A DNA stretch of 64,000 nt from Phocaeicola dorei (GCF_013009555.1 NZ_CP046176.1:1209501-1273500); one strand, 5' to 3'. Shown: positions 42,918 through 53,388, counted from the stretch's first letter. Notes: generated by a model not told the origin, from the letters alone. Program-made: numbers and translations.

Positions 42918-45122
42918 TTAGAACAAACTCCAAGCAACTGTCAGTCCGGCCATTACAATGGCAACCATACTCATCAGTTTAATCAAAATGTTCAAACTGG
43001 GACCGGATGTATCTTTAAACGGGTCACCTACCGTGTCACCGGTAACCGTTGCTTTGTGAACTTCACTTCCTTTACCGCCGAAATTGCCTTCTTCTACATA
43101 TTTCTTGGCGTTATCCCATGCGCCTCCTGCATTGGCCATGAAAATGGCAAGCACGAAACCGGAGGACAACCCACCAATCAGCAGACCGATGACTCCGGGA
43201 ACTCCAAACACTAATCCTGTAGCAACCGGAGCGATGATAGCCAATAGAGACGGGAATACCATTTCACGTTGTGCTCCTTTGGTGGAGATTTGTACACAAC
43301 GGGCATAGTCGGGTTCGGCTTCTCCAGTCAGAATTCCTTTTATTTCACGGAACTGGCGGCGTACTTCCTCTACCATGTGGGCTGCTGCACGACCCACTGC
43401 ATTCATGGTCAGACCGCAGAACAGGAATGCCATCATACTGCCCAAAAACATGCCGCTTAGCACTTTAGGGTTCATCAGGGTTACATCGTAATAAAGCATG
43501 TAGTCAGTGAAACTGGCGTTATGAACATCTACGGTAATGCCGTTTGGTAATTCCAGAATGGTCTGCCCCAACCGGGTTAATCCGATACGGATTTCTTCTA
43601 CATAGGATGCTAACAGAGCCAATCCGGTCAGAGCGGCAGAGCCGATAGCAAAACCTTTGCCGGTGGCAGCAGTTGTGTTACCCAACGAGTCGAGTGCGTC
43701 AGTGCGCCTGCGTACTTCTTTACCTAATCCGCTCATTTCGGCATTACCGCCGGCATTGTCTGCAATTGGTCCGTAAGCATCGGTAGCCAGGGTAATTCCC
43801 AATGTTGAGAGCATACCTACGGCAGCAATACCAATACCGTAAAGCCCCATGGAAATATTGGCGAAATCAAATCCGGAAGCAAGCCAATAGGATAAGATGA
43901 TGCCTACTACTACTGCCAGTACCGGGATAGTGGTGGAAACCATACCTAGTCCGATACCGGAAATGATAACAGTGGCCGGACCTGTCTTTCCACTTTCGGC
44001 CAATCGTTGTGTAGGTTTATAAGATTGAGAAGTATAGTATTCGGTAGAGCGGCCGATAACAATCCCTACTATTAATCCCACTACCACAGCAAAAGAGATG
44101 TTTACCCAGTTTTCCAGTCCCAAGGCCCAAAGGATAAGGAAAGTGGCAACAACAATCAGCACAGAACTTAAGTTGGTTCCTGTAGCTAATGAACCGAGTA
44201 GCTCTTTCATTCCTGCATCTTCTTTGGTACGGACAGCGAAAATACCGATGATGGAGAGTAAAATACCTACAGCTGCAATCAGCATAGGCGCAATGACCGC
44301 TTTAAATTGCATTACAGTATCATCCGAACCAATGAAGGCAGCTGCGCCCAAAGCGGCGGTAGCCAGGATAGAACCGCAATAAGACTCGTAGAGGTCGGCG
44401 CCCATTCCGGCTACGTCACCTACATTGTCACCCACATTATCGGCAATGGTGGCAGGATTACGGGGATCATCTTCCGGAATTCCGGCTTCCACTTTACCTA
44501 CCAGGTCAGCACCCACATCGGCTGCCTTGGTATAGATTCCACCTCCTACACGGGCGAAAAGCGCTTGCGTGCTGGCTCCCATCCCAAAAGTAAGCATGGT
44601 AGTGGTGATGACACATAATTTGGCGGAAGGATTCAAGGTATCTGACGGAATACAATAATCCAATAATATATACCAGAAGGAAATATCGAGCAGACCTAAT
44701 CCGACAACGACCAATCCCATAACAGCTCCGCTACGGAAAGCCACGCGCAGTCCTTTGTTCAGAGAGTGCTGGGCTGCATTGGCGGTACGTGCTGAAGCAT
44801 AGGTGGCCGTTTTCATTCCCAAAAAACCGGAAAGTCCCGAGAAGAAACCGCCGGTAAGAAAAGCAATGGGCACCCACGGATTTTGTAAGTTGAAGCCGTA
44901 TGCCATGATAGAAAATAGAATAACTAATCCCAGAAATACCAGCCCTACCACTTTGTATTGTTGTTTCAGATAGGACATGGCGCCCTGGCGCACATAAGAA
45001 GCGATTTTTTCCATTGTCGGAGTTCCTTCGCTTTCAAGCATCATTTGTTTGTAGAAATACCATGCGAGTGCCAATGCCAAGAGGGAGGCAATGGGCACAA
45101 TCCAGAAGAGATACGTTTCCAT
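42918..45122 (-). CDS. hppA: Membrane-bound ion-pumping pyrophosphatase
   Basis: A 734-residue integral membrane protein with about 16 helices that pumps ions using pyrophosphate hydrolysis. The frame continues upstream to 45206, but the ATG at 45122 gives a natural start ([17 protein letters not shown]). The PPi site [18 protein letters not shown], the acidic triplets [15 protein letters not shown] and the C-terminal [17 protein letters not shown] are all present. At the K+-switch the sequence is [10 protein letters not shown] (Ala, not Lys), the pattern of K+-activated members, a group in which Na+- and Na+/H+-transporting enzymes from gut Bacteroides are known. So Na+ or Na+/H+ pumping is likely. 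Transcribed from the promoter at 45154-45182. Confidence 0.93.
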   Translation of the reverse strand: METYLFWIVPIASLLALALAWYFYKQMMLESEGTPTMEKIASYVRQGAMSYLKQQYKVVGLVFLGLVILFSIMAYGFNLQNPWVPIAFLTGGFFSGLSGFLGMKTATYASARTANAAQHSLNKGLRVAFRSGAVMGLVVVGLGLLDISFWYILLDYCIPSDTLNPSAKLCVITTTMLTFGMGASTQALFARVGGGIYTKAADVGADLVGKVEAGIPEDDPRNPATIADNVGDNVGDVAGMGADLYESYCGSILATAALGAAAFIGSDDTVMQFKAVIAPMLIAAVGILLSIIGIFAVRTKEDAGMKELLGSLATGTNLSSVLIVVATFLILWALGLENWVNISFAVVVGLIVGIVIGRSTEYYTSQSYKPTQRLAESGKTGPATVIISGIGLGMVSTTIPVLAVVVGIILSYWLASGFDFANISMGLYGIGIAAVGMLSTLGITLATDAYGPIADNAGGNAEMSGLGKEVRRRTDALDSLGNTTAATGKGFAIGSAALTGLALLASYVEEIRIGLTRLGQTILELPNGITVDVHNASFTDYMLYYDVTLMNPKVLSGMFLGSMMAFLFCGLTMNAVGRAAAHMVEEVRRQFREIKGILTGEAEPDYARCVQISTKGAQREMVFPSLLAIIAPVATGLVFGVPGVIGLLIGGLSSGFVLAIFMANAGGAWDNAKKYVEEGNFGGKGSEVHKATVTGDTVGDPFKDTSGPSLNILIKLMSMVAIVMAGLTVAWSLF

Positions 45123-45153
45123 ACGCAGTATTGATTTAAAAGTTGGTTTTGCC

Positions 45154-45182
45154 CAAAGATAGAAAAAATAAATGATATTCAA
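45154..45182 (-). promoter_or_regulatory. Promoter of hppA
   Basis: On the minus strand: TTG (complement of 45180-45182), 18 bases, then TATCTTTG (complement of 45154-45161), an exact Bacteroides -7 element. Transcription would start about 25 bases ahead of the ATG at 45122. This position also rules out the longer upstream start of the gene. Confidence 0.75.
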
Positions 45183-45339
45183 TAGGATAGGCAATATTTT
45201 TATCAATTAATATTTGCGGTACTTTTCTAATTAAGTTTAGGGGAAAATAAATATCAATATCTGTACCTTGGAACACATAGACCTGTTTCTGTGTTTCATC
45301 AAAACACGATGAAAGATAAATAAGACTTTAAAAAACGAT

Positions 45340-45371
45340 TTCACCACAGATTGCACATGATCTGTGGTGAA
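45340..45371 (-). terminator. Rho-independent terminator after the YgiQ gene
   Basis: TTCACCACAGAT and ATCTGTGGTGAA make a perfect 12-bp stem with an eight-base loop. On the minus strand it is followed by TCGTTTTTT. It lies 18 bases after the YgiQ stop. Confidence 0.85.
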
Positions 45372-45388
45372 TTTGATACATTACCCTT

Positions 45389-47266
45389 TTATTTGCTATA
45401 CAGCTTGTCTATCAAATCAGCGCGTCCTATTTTACGCAATTCGTTGATGATGGCACGCCGTTCTTCGGGTTTATACCAAAAAAAGAACATCCGTTGAGCC
45501 AGTTTCTCTTTTTGTGATTTGGCAGAGAAAACCGGTTGTAACGTATATGGATGATAACCTGTGTACCAGGCTTCAGTAGCTACAGTCATTGGGGTAGGGG
45601 TGAAATCCTGCACCTGTTCCAGATGGAAATCCAATTTCTTGGTGATCACTGCCAGTTCTGCCATATCTTCTTCCGTACATCCTGGATGGCTGCTTATAAA
45701 ATAAGGTATAATCTGCTGTCGCATATTCAATTCCTTATTTATTTTGTCGAAAGTCTTTTTGAAGTCATAAAATTGCGAAAACGAAGGTTTCCTCATGATT
45801 TGCAGCACTGAGTCGCTGGTGTGTTCCGGAGCCACTTTCAAACGCCCGCTGACATGATTGGCTATCAGTTCGCGGGTATATTCAGCCGTACTGCGGTTTA
45901 CTGCCGGATCCTTACTCTGATATTGTAACAGGTCATAGCGTACACCGCTTCCGATAAAGCTTTTCTTGATACCGGGAAGTGCGTCTACCGAATGGTAAAT
46001 ATCCAATAAAGGACGGTGATCCGTGTTCAAATTGGGACATACTTTGGGATGGATACATGACGGGCGTTTGCAGCGGCGGCATATTTTCTCTTCTTTACCG
46101 CGCATAGCGTACATGTTGGCGCTAGGCCCTCCCAAGTCGCTCAGATAGCCTTTGAAGTCTGGCATTTCTGTTATGGCTTTCACCTCTTTCAAGATACTTT
46201 CCTTGCTTCGGCTTACAATGAATTTTCCCTGATGGGCGGAAATGGTACAGAAGGCACATCCTCCAAAACAACCACGGTGCAGATTAACTGAGAATTTAAT
46301 CATATCAAACGCCGGGATACGTTTTCCCTTATACTTGGGATGAGGCATACGCGTATACGGCAAATCAAAAGAACGATCCAGCTCTCCTTGTGTCATTGGA
46401 GGATAAGGCGGATTGACTACTACCGTTTTGTTACCTACATCTTGCAAGATGCGGGAGGCTTCGTATTTATTGCTTTCCTCTTCAATGAAGCGGAAGTTTT
46501 CGGCTTGTTTCTTTTTATCTTTCAGGCATGTTTCATGAGAATGAAGCACGATATCGGGCTTTTCCTGAGTGTCATCAGACGGACACATGGGTTCTCCCTT
46601 ACGGGTTATGTAGGCTGTTTGCAAAATATCATGTGGAATCGGAAGACTTTCTGCAGGAGCGGATTCATGGGGCTGTCCGATGGCGTCCGCCAATGTCTTC
46701 ATTCTCTTGCAAAGTTCCGTAATCGGCTTCTCGCCCATTCCATAGATCAATAAATCGGCTCCTGAATCTATCAGGATTGATTTACGCAGACAGTCTTGCC
46801 AATAGTCGTAATGACTGACACGACGCAAAGATGCTTCTATACCTCCCAAAATGACAGGTACATCGGGATAGATTTTTTTTAAAATCTGTGTATAAACGAT
46901 GCTGGGGTATTCGGGACGCATGTCGTGGCGGCCGTCGGGAGTATAAGCATCCTCGCTGCGCAAACGCTTGTTGGCAGTGTATTTGTTTACCATGCTGTCC
47001 ATGCATCCGGCGGACACACCGAAAAAGAGGCGTGGACGTCCCAGCTTCTTAAAGTCGCGCAGGTCGTCACGCCAGTTAGGTTGAGGCACAATAGCTACTT
47101 TTAAGCCTTGTGCCTCTAATAATCTTCCAATCACTGCCGGACCGAATGAAGGATGATCTACATAGGCGTCACCGCTGAACAAGATAACGTCCAGTTCTTT
47201 CCACCCACGCATTTCCACTTCTTTCTTGGTTGTCGGCAACCAGTCTGTAAGTTTGTATTCTTTCAA
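45389..47266 (-). CDS. YgiQ family radical SAM protein
   Basis: A 625-residue radical SAM enzyme. The N-terminal part (KEYKLTDWLPTTKKEVEMRG) and the cobalamin-like region precede the [4Fe-4S] site CFGGCAFCTIS (C-x3-C-x2-C, about 338), followed by the YgiQ-specific Cys block CRRCKRPSCIHPKVCPN (about 396-412) and the SGVRYDLL/VAPEHTSDSVL segment. The C-terminal part is the DUF3362-type tail with YKPEERR. The reaction is unknown in the family. Strong sequence conservation and single-gene setting suggest a housekeeping role. The next gene on the strand, 42 bases upstream, is the small 105-residue protein. Confidence 0.93.
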   Translation of the reverse strand: MKEYKLTDWLPTTKKEVEMRGWKELDVILFSGDAYVDHPSFGPAVIGRLLEAQGLKVAIVPQPNWRDDLRDFKKLGRPRLFFGVSAGCMDSMVNKYTANKRLRSEDAYTPDGRHDMRPEYPSIVYTQILKKIYPDVPVILGGIEASLRRVSHYDYWQDCLRKSILIDSGADLLIYGMGEKPITELCKRMKTLADAIGQPHESAPAESLPIPHDILQTAYITRKGEPMCPSDDTQEKPDIVLHSHETCLKDKKKQAENFRFIEEESNKYEASRILQDVGNKTVVVNPPYPPMTQGELDRSFDLPYTRMPHPKYKGKRIPAFDMIKFSVNLHRGCFGGCAFCTISAHQGKFIVSRSKESILKEVKAITEMPDFKGYLSDLGGPSANMYAMRGKEEKICRRCKRPSCIHPKVCPNLNTDHRPLLDIYHSVDALPGIKKSFIGSGVRYDLLQYQSKDPAVNRSTAEYTRELIANHVSGRLKVAPEHTSDSVLQIMRKPSFSQFYDFKKTFDKINKELNMRQQIIPYFISSHPGCTEEDMAELAVITKKLDFHLEQVQDFTPTPMTVATEAWYTGYHPYTLQPVFSAKSQKEKLAQRMFFFWYKPEERRAIINELRKIGRADLIDKLYSK

Positions 47267-47307
47267 TGATACGTATTGTTTTTTATTTTGCTACAGAGAT
47301 AAGTTAG

Positions 47308-47625
47308 TTATATCTCTTCTTCATCCTTATTTTTCTCCTTCTCCCATTGGATATAAAGCAGAATAAGTTGATGAAGTCCGAAAGCTTTCATGTTATTATG
47401 ATAAATTACATCAATGCAAAGGTCAAGCAGTTCTTTATTATTTCCTTCCTCACTGGTTATCAGTGAGCGGATATTCAGCTTCAGTTTGTCCAGTACCGAC
47501 TCGTCCACGATACCGTTACTATCTATTAGATGCTGAAATAAAGCATATTTCTCAATAGTTTGCAGGTTCTCTTCTGAGATTTCCATGCTACGTGTGCCAG
47601 AGGCGTTAGTCTGTATAGTGTACAT
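47308..47625 (-). CDS. Hypothetical protein, 105 residues
   Basis: A small acidic helical protein (start MYTIQTNASGTRSMEISEEN, end KEKNKDEEEI), cytoplasmic, without a recognised family. It lies 42 bases ahead of the YgiQ gene on the same strand and may share its promoter. An A/T-rich leader precedes it. Confidence 0.6.
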   Translation of the reverse strand: MYTIQTNASGTRSMEISEENLQTIEKYALFQHLIDSNGIVDESVLDKLKLNIRSLITSEEGNNKELLDLCIDVIYHNNMKAFGLHQLILLYIQWEKEKNKDEEEI

Positions 47626-47715
47626 AGTCGTTTAATTTTAATGGTTTATACGGACAAAGTTAGGCGTTTTTATGAAATAACCTCTTATTTGTTCTTTTAT
47701 TTTCGTTTAAAAATA

Positions 47716-50586
47716 TCACTTGCTGCCGAAGAAGCCCAGAATAGCACTCATTACCCGTGCTCTTTCCTTCACTCCTTGAATGCTTTCAAAAGGGAAGCCT
47801 AGAACGAAGGTACGATAAGTACCTTTGTAGGCAATGCCGGCACTATAATTTCCCGGATTGTAAACGAAAGCAGAGTAAGCCGGAGCCACCGGAGTCAGAC
47901 AGTCGGGAGCGGGTACGGCATAGGTTTGTTCATTGATGGTACGGGGGATATTGAAACGGGTGCCGGCTCCGTATATTTCTCCCGAAGTGGAGTTGAGCAT
48001 ACTGCCTCCGAAACTATATTTCAATATGTTTTCGGTGAAGTTCAGTGCTGTGGGACTGTTCATGTTACTTCCTATATATGAACCGCTGAGTATCAGGTTG
48101 CCGCCTTTTTGGCAGTAGGAGGTGATCAGCTGCTGTAGGGTGTTGGAGAAGGGACGTCTGTCGGCTCCGAATATCAGGTCTGCAATGGGGTAATCTGCCA
48201 GCCGGACAAAACCATTTTCAACGGCTTCATCACTACACGACACAAAAGAGTACCCTCCGGTTGCCTGGATAGCTTTACCATGAATGAACGGATAGTCGAA
48301 AGTATTTCCGGCTATCAACCTTCCTTCCAGCTCGCTGCCGCTATACCCCAGCCCGTCTTTGGTTTCCCGCCCTATGCGGCTACGGTCGAAGCTTTGTTGC
48401 GTTCCGCAGAAGGCGGGCGTATTTATATAAGGTATCCCCGGATCCGTATTCAAATCAAAGCCTTGCAAGAAAGGAGATTCTACGGTAGCAGGTCCGCTCA
48501 GACGGTCGAATCCATTGACTATCAAGATTGTTCCTTTGCTTTTCTTTGCCTGATAGGCTGACAGGATTTCGGAAGGAAAACTTTCTCCCCCCTTGTTGAC
48601 TGCGGTAACTTTAAAACTATATACCAGTCCCGGTTCGGCTTCGAAGATATATTCAGTACCGCGTACTAACGTTCCATTATCAAATCCACCATGTCCCAGG
48701 CGGGTGTAGACGATGTATTGTTGTGCTTTGGCAGTCGGTTCCAACGGATCGTCTACCGCTTGCCAAGTTAGTCGGAAGGTGTTTTTTCTGCTTCCGGGAT
48801 GAATGGCAAAATTACTTACCGGTAAAGGTTGGACTACATAATCCGTTCCATGCATGGTACTCAGATATTTTAGTACAGATTTGTAAACAGAACGCCCTAC
48901 GGTAAACTTGAAACGCGGATCGTGTCCTAGTTTCAAATCGGCAAAGTTCTGATGGGAGAGGAGTTCCAGAATCATCGAGGGAACGGCAGGCAGACGAGTT
49001 TCGCTGTAATTGCGGTTCCACAGGCTGCGACGTTGCCACCGGATACCGAATTGGGCGGAGATATCCCGTTGCAGGCCGGTCAAGACCATATCTGCCAAAT
49101 CACGGGAAGCATAACGGGAGATGCCGGCATTCAGTTCACCGTTATTATAATCGGTGGTATAAATACCCAGCGTGCCTACTAAATCATCTTCTTTGGAAAA
49201 ACCTGCATCGCTGTGCACTCCCAAGGTCATTTCAAAAGGAACGCCCAATCCCTTCTCCTTTGGATTGTACACAGAATTTCCGCTGAGATAATTGATTATC
49301 CGGCTGCGGGCGTTTATATCGTCGGTATAGTCATTCTTACTTTCACTGGGACTGTAAACCGGATAGGGAAAGCCCGACCATTGTGCGGCGTAGCGTGCCC
49401 CTTCCAGGTAGCGGGGCAGGCCGCTGGTTTTTCCACCGCGCAATATGTTTCCCATTCCTCCGCCAAAACGGACAGCATCGGCGCATACCACTCCTTTTTG
49501 TCTACTCTCATTACTTAATACCACCATGCCGTAATCGTTGGTCCCTTTATCAAACTCGAAAGTGCCCAGGTAAACCCAGGTGCCTCCCCCTATTTGTTGA
49601 TTGACTAGAAATTCAGTGACACCCCCTTTATGGAAAACCAGATATTTGGCGTCACTCACACTTCCGGGTAAAGTCTGATAAGTCACATAGACGGCATATT
49701 TTCCTGTTTCGGGAATACGGGGAATCCATTGTGCAAAGGCTTTTTCCGGTTTTTTCTCGGTGGAGGCAAAGCGGGCTGTACCTTCTTCAAAAGGATTTTG
49801 TCCGTCCCTGTAAATCAACCGTTTTTGAGCGAATGCCGGGGTGGGGGCGGTTTTCCATTTACCTTTCCGGCTTTTTATCTCCTGATAGATGCAACCTTGG
49901 GGATGAATGTCATTATCCACAATCACTTCATTGCGCTGCCAGTCACGTTCACGGGGAGTATACACTATGGCTCCTGCATTTTCCAGCATGGGTATAATAT
50001 AAGGTATGACGAATGATTGGGTGAACAAATCCTCTGTGGTACAGAACAAGCGTGGACGTTGCCATTCCCAACATCCTTTGTCATTCTTATAATATTTTCC
50101 GTGGCTTTGCCAAAGGGCGATGTGTCTGCCTTCTAATCCTTTGCTGGCAGTAAAGGGGCGGGAATTATTTTTTACCCATGGATTACCTTTATAATCTGTC
50201 CGTTGCCATAAGCGGCTTTTGTCCTGTTTCTTTCTCAGATAGTTGGGAACCAGGTCTTCGATGGATTTTCCATCGGCATAAATGGTTATATCGTAATAAT
50301 TTACAGGGCCGGGTAAGCTTTGTTTGAGTAACCGGTAGATGGCTTCCGTGTTTTCGGGTGTGAACGGTTGGTAGCCGAAGCTGGAACTGGCATATACGTC
50401 CAGTTTCTTTTGGTTATGATTGACTTCATAACGGCCTAACTTGCACTTGCCTATGTTGGCGTAAGATGTTTCATATTGGGTGAAGAAATCTTTTAGACGT
50501 TGTTCCACATTAGCGTCTAACCCTTGTGCCAAAGTGTGCGATATTCCTACCATCACCAGCAGGAAGGACAAAAATATCTTTTTCAT
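47716..50586 (-). CDS. Golvesin/xanthan-lyase-like protein with an amidase-like core
   Basis: A 956-residue exported protein. The frame opens at 50643, but the ATG at 50586 gives the signal peptide MKKIFLSFLLVMVGISHTLA. Order: an N-terminal alpha/beta region (about 20-230, with PFTPENTEAIYRLLKQSLPG); a golvesin/xanthan-lyase-type carbohydrate-binding unit (about 265-375, YAVYVTYQTLPGSVSDAKYL); a region like N-acetylmuramoyl-L-alanine amidase (about 440-570, GVHSDAGFS, then VPSMILELLSHQNFADLKL); an FN3 domain (about 590-690); and a C-terminal unknown domain. Zinc ligands of amidase_3 can be guessed (His in GVHSDAG, Glu in ILELLS) but are not proven. A peptidoglycan or glycan-active outer-surface protein is likely. 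It is divergent from the GH110 gene. Confidence 0.75.
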   Translation of the reverse strand: MKKIFLSFLLVMVGISHTLAQGLDANVEQRLKDFFTQYETSYANIGKCKLGRYEVNHNQKKLDVYASSSFGYQPFTPENTEAIYRLLKQSLPGPVNYYDITIYADGKSIEDLVPNYLRKKQDKSRLWQRTDYKGNPWVKNNSRPFTASKGLEGRHIALWQSHGKYYKNDKGCWEWQRPRLFCTTEDLFTQSFVIPYIIPMLENAGAIVYTPRERDWQRNEVIVDNDIHPQGCIYQEIKSRKGKWKTAPTPAFAQKRLIYRDGQNPFEEGTARFASTEKKPEKAFAQWIPRIPETGKYAVYVTYQTLPGSVSDAKYLVFHKGGVTEFLVNQQIGGGTWVYLGTFEFDKGTNDYGMVVLSNESRQKGVVCADAVRFGGGMGNILRGGKTSGLPRYLEGARYAAQWSGFPYPVYSPSESKNDYTDDINARSRIINYLSGNSVYNPKEKGLGVPFEMTLGVHSDAGFSKEDDLVGTLGIYTTDYNNGELNAGISRYASRDLADMVLTGLQRDISAQFGIRWQRRSLWNRNYSETRLPAVPSMILELLSHQNFADLKLGHDPRFKFTVGRSVYKSVLKYLSTMHGTDYVVQPLPVSNFAIHPGSRKNTFRLTWQAVDDPLEPTAKAQQYIVYTRLGHGGFDNGTLVRGTEYIFEAEPGLVYSFKVTAVNKGGESFPSEILSAYQAKKSKGTILIVNGFDRLSGPATVESPFLQGFDLNTDPGIPYINTPAFCGTQQSFDRSRIGRETKDGLGYSGSELEGRLIAGNTFDYPFIHGKAIQATGGYSFVSCSDEAVENGFVRLADYPIADLIFGADRRPFSNTLQQLITSYCQKGGNLILSGSYIGSNMNSPTALNFTENILKYSFGGSMLNSTSGEIYGAGTRFNIPRTINEQTYAVPAPDCLTPVAPAYSAFVYNPGNYSAGIAYKGTYRTFVLGFPFESIQGVKERARVMSAILGFFGSK

Positions 50587-50609
50587 GTTGTTTTCTTCTT
50601 TATTTATGG

Positions 50610-50639
50610 TTGCGAAGTTAGGAATTTTTGTTAGTTTTG
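50610..50639 (+). promoter_or_regulatory. Promoter of the GH110 gene
   Basis: TTG (50610-50612), 19 bases, then TAGTTTTG (50632-50639): an exact Bacteroides promoter layout. It ends 29 bases before the GH110 ATG and lies upstream of the golvesin-like gene start at 50586, so the longer start of that gene at 50643 would overlap it. Confidence 0.75.
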
Positions 50640-50668
50640 TCATTCTAACTAACCTATAATGAACCTAA

Positions 50669-52486
50669 ATGAAACGAATTATCTTTAATTTCTGCTTCGT
50701 ATGGCTCGCTGTTTCCGCTTTTGCCGGAAGTAAAGTAGTCGAAATGCGAAATTATGGTCTGGTACCGGACACACACGAGAATCTTTCAGCTAAATTGCAG
50801 AAGGCGTTACAAGACATCAAGACTCAAGTCGCTTCCGGCGATAAGGTCACCCTGCTTTTTGAATCCGGACGTTACGATTTCCACCCTGAAGGGGCGGCTG
50901 TCCGTGAGTATTATATTTCCAACCATGACCAGGATAATCCGAAAACGGTAGGTTTTCCTCTGGAGGATTGGAAGGGGCTGACCGTGGACGGACAAGGTGC
51001 CGATTTTATCTTTCATGGCCGTATGCTTCCACTTTCTCTGCTTCGTTCAGAGGATTGTACTTTACGTAATTTCAGCATAGATTTTGAAACTCCCCACATT
51101 ACTCAGGTCAAGGTGTTGAAAAGTGGAGAGGAAGGAATTACTTTTGAACCTGCCGCATGGGTGAAATGCCGCATTAATGAGAAAGGCTTCTTTGAATCAT
51201 ACGGCGAAGGCTGGTCCAGTGCTCCCCAGGGAGGGATTGCTTTTGAAGAAAAGACAAAGCGTCTGGTATACCGCACTAGTGACTTATGGTGTCCTATGGA
51301 AGGGGTGAAAGAAGTTTCTCCACGTGTCTACCATGCTCCTCAGTGGAAAGACGCCCGGTTGATACCGGGGACAGTGGTTGCACTTCGTACTTATTATCGT
51401 CCTGCTCCGGGTATATTCTTGTCCGGTGACAAAAATACTTGTTTGCAGAATGTGAAAGTGCATTATGCAGAAGGCATGGGATTATTGGCTCAGTTATGTG
51501 AAAATATCACGTTGGATGAATTCAGCGTTTGTCTTCGTGGCGATAAGGATCCTCGTTATTTTACCACGCAGGCGGATGCTACTCATTTCTCCAGTTGCAG
51601 AGGCAAGATTGATTCCCGAAACGGGCTGTATGAAGGAATGATGGATGATGCGATTAATGTACACGGCACTTATTTGAAAATCAAGCAACGCCTTGATGAC
51701 CATACAGTGATTGCTCAATACATGCATCCGCAAGCATACGGGTTCGAGTGGGGAGTGAACGGAGATGAGGTGCAATTTGTACGTTCCGTCACCATGGAAC
51801 TGGCCGGTGGAAAAAACCGGGTGAAAGAAATCCTGCCTAACGATAAAGATACGGTGAAAGGTGCGAAAGAATACCGCATTATTTTTACGGAACCTTTGGA
51901 TGCGGAGATTACGGATAAAGAAGGCTTTGGTATTGAAAACCTGTCTTGGTGTCCGGAAGTTTATTTTGCGGATAATGTCATTCGTAATAATCGCGCACGG
52001 GGTACTTTATTCAGCACTCCTTTGAAAACGGTAGTAGAGCGTAACCTGTTTGACCATACTTCGGGGACGGCTATTCTGCTTTGTGGTGATTGCAATGGTT
52101 GGTTTGAAACGGGAGCTTGCCGGAACGTGCTGATTCGTAACAATCGTTTTATCAATGCATTGACTAATATGTTCCAATTTACGGAAGCTGTTATCTCTAT
52201 TTATCCTGAGATTCCCGATTTGGAGCATCAGAAGAAATATTTCCATGGTGGAAAAGGAGAAAAAGGAGTGGTGATTGAAGACAACTATTTTGAAACCTTT
52301 GACCGCCCCGTTCTTTTTGCAAAATCCATTGACGGATTGGTCTTTAAAAACAATGTGATCCGCCAGAATACAGATTATCCGGCTTTCCATCATAATAAGA
52401 CTCGTTTCCACTTGCTTCACACCCGGAATGTGAAGATAGAGAAGAATAATTTTGAGGATGGGGATGAGAGCGTGGTAAGAGAATAG
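50669..52486 (+). CDS. glaB: Alpha-1,3-galactosidase (GH110)
   Basis: A 605-residue exported glycoside hydrolase. Residues 1-19 are a signal peptide (MKRIIFNFCFVWLAVSAFAG). The rest is a right-handed parallel beta-helix of many short strands, the GH110 fold, with the family blocks DDAINVHGTYLKIKQRLDDH (about 328), CPEVYFADNVIRNNRARGT (about 430) and FDHTSGTAILLCGDCNGWFE (about 463). GH110 enzymes remove terminal alpha-1,3-linked galactose, as in blood group B and linear alpha-galactose caps of host mucin glycans, so this is likely a mucin-glycan or dietary glycan enzyme. The A/B subtype cannot be settled without alignment; length is nearer to the B type. It has its own promoter and a strong terminator, so it is not in a PUL. 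Confidence 0.88.
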   Translation: MKRIIFNFCFVWLAVSAFAGSKVVEMRNYGLVPDTHENLSAKLQKALQDIKTQVASGDKVTLLFESGRYDFHPEGAAVREYYISNHDQDNPKTVGFPLEDWKGLTVDGQGADFIFHGRMLPLSLLRSEDCTLRNFSIDFETPHITQVKVLKSGEEGITFEPAAWVKCRINEKGFFESYGEGWSSAPQGGIAFEEKTKRLVYRTSDLWCPMEGVKEVSPRVYHAPQWKDARLIPGTVVALRTYYRPAPGIFLSGDKNTCLQNVKVHYAEGMGLLAQLCENITLDEFSVCLRGDKDPRYFTTQADATHFSSCRGKIDSRNGLYEGMMDDAINVHGTYLKIKQRLDDHTVIAQYMHPQAYGFEWGVNGDEVQFVRSVTMELAGGKNRVKEILPNDKDTVKGAKEYRIIFTEPLDAEITDKEGFGIENLSWCPEVYFADNVIRNNRARGTLFSTPLKTVVERNLFDHTSGTAILLCGDCNGWFETGACRNVLIRNNRFINALTNMFQFTEAVISIYPEIPDLEHQKKYFHGGKGEKGVVIEDNYFETFDRPVLFAKSIDGLVFKNNVIRQNTDYPAFHHNKTRFHLLHTRNVKIEKNNFEDGDESVVRE

Positions 52487-52494
52487 ATACAATG

Positions 52495-52537
52495 ACACTG
52501 ATTATGCGGATTTTGTTTTAATCCGTATAATCAGTGT
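52495..52537. terminator. Bidirectional terminator between the GH110 and acyltransferase genes
   Basis: ACACTGATTATGCGGATT and AATCCGTATAATCAGTGT form an 18-bp stem with one G-U pair and a short T-rich loop. It sits between two convergent genes, 9 bases after the GH110 stop. Confidence 0.85.
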
Positions 52538-52571
52538 TCCCTTATTTAAAAAGAATTATAACAGACGGGGA

Positions 52572-53129
52572 TTATTCTACTTTCCCGATGCTGAAATTTT
52601 CAGGATATTTGCCTTTGAAATTCTTGTAATACAACTTGATCTCACGCATATCCTTGTCCAAATCACCGCTGGGATGTATCACCTTTTCGGCTGTAATGCA
52701 CTTTTTTGCGTAATCGATGGCTACCAGAATAATAGGCAGACCGGCCCCTTGTGCAATATAATAGAATCCTTTTTTCCAGTTGGGATTGGCTTTGCGTGTC
52801 CCTTCCGGAGTGATAGCCAGATGGAATTTTTGACTCGATTTGGCAATCTTGATCATCTGGTCCACCAATGAAGTCTTGCGGCTACGGTCTACGGGAATCC
52901 CTCCCATCCAGCGGAAAATAGGGCCTAGAGGCCAGAAGAACCAGTCCTTTTTCATCATAAAACCAGTTTCGCGGCCTATAGCTCCCATAAACAGTTTGCC
53001 TATGAATAAGTCCCAATTGGTGGTATGTGGGGCGGCACAGATAATATATTTATCATAATCGGGAGCAGACACCTTGGTCTTCCATCCCAACAGTTTGTAG
53101 TAGATAAAACTACAAATAGCTTTTTTCAT
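52572..53129 (-). CDS. 1-acyl-sn-glycerol-3-phosphate acyltransferase-like protein
   Basis: A 185-residue member of the PlsC family. The catalytic HxxxxD is in CAAPHTTNWDLF (about 35-40), and the glycerol-phosphate block is AITPEGTRKANPNWKKGFY (about 107-125). The protein has only one short hydrophobic start and is on the small side for the family, as are several Bacteroides homologues, which may transfer acyl chains to ornithine or other small acceptors. It lies 10 bases downstream of the 82-residue gene on the same strand, so the two are one transcription unit. Confidence 0.85.
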   Translation of the reverse strand: MKKAICSFIYYKLLGWKTKVSAPDYDKYIICAAPHTTNWDLFIGKLFMGAIGRETGFMMKKDWFFWPLGPIFRWMGGIPVDRSRKTSLVDQMIKIAKSSQKFHLAITPEGTRKANPNWKKGFYYIAQGAGLPIILVAIDYAKKCITAEKVIHPSGDLDKDMREIKLYYKNFKGKYPENFSIGKVE

Positions 53130-53139
53130 TCCTTAAATC

Positions 53140-53388
53140 TTATGCTTTTGTAGCTTTAGCCAGTTCGTCTGCAACCACTTTGATTTCTTTGTTCAGATCT
53201 TCGTTCAATTTCTTGTAGAATCCTTTTACGTTACCCGGCTCGGTGTGGCTGATGCGTGTAATCAGTTTGATCACATTGTGTACAGAGTTGCAAACCACTT
53301 CACGGTTAACACCTTCCATCAAACTGACTAAAAACAAATCACTTGCTATATTGGTTATTTTCTTCTTTAAATTTCTTCTACTTGCCAT
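53140..53388 (-). CDS. Hypothetical protein, 82 residues
   Basis: A basic helical protein, start MASRRNLKKKITNIASDLFL and end DLNKEIKVVADELAKATKA. No recognised family. The N-terminal basic patch and amphipathic helices would fit binding to a nucleic acid or membrane surface. It starts 10 bases ahead of the acyltransferase gene, and its start codon is 150 bases from the pfp gene on the other strand; that gap holds the promoters of both. Confidence 0.65.
   Translation of the reverse strand: MASRRNLKKKITNIASDLFLVSLMEGVNREVVCNSVHNVIKLITRISHTEPGNVKGFYKKLNEDLNKEIKVVADELAKATKA

Noticed and set aside
45123..45206. Upstream start of hppA (28 extra codons)
   Set aside because: The TTG-N18-TATCTTTG promoter lies inside it, and pumps of this family start with the short METYLFW-type helix.
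50587..50643. Upstream start of the golvesin-like gene
   Set aside because: It would hide the signal peptide behind 19 extra residues and overlap the promoter of the divergent GH110 gene at 50610-50639.
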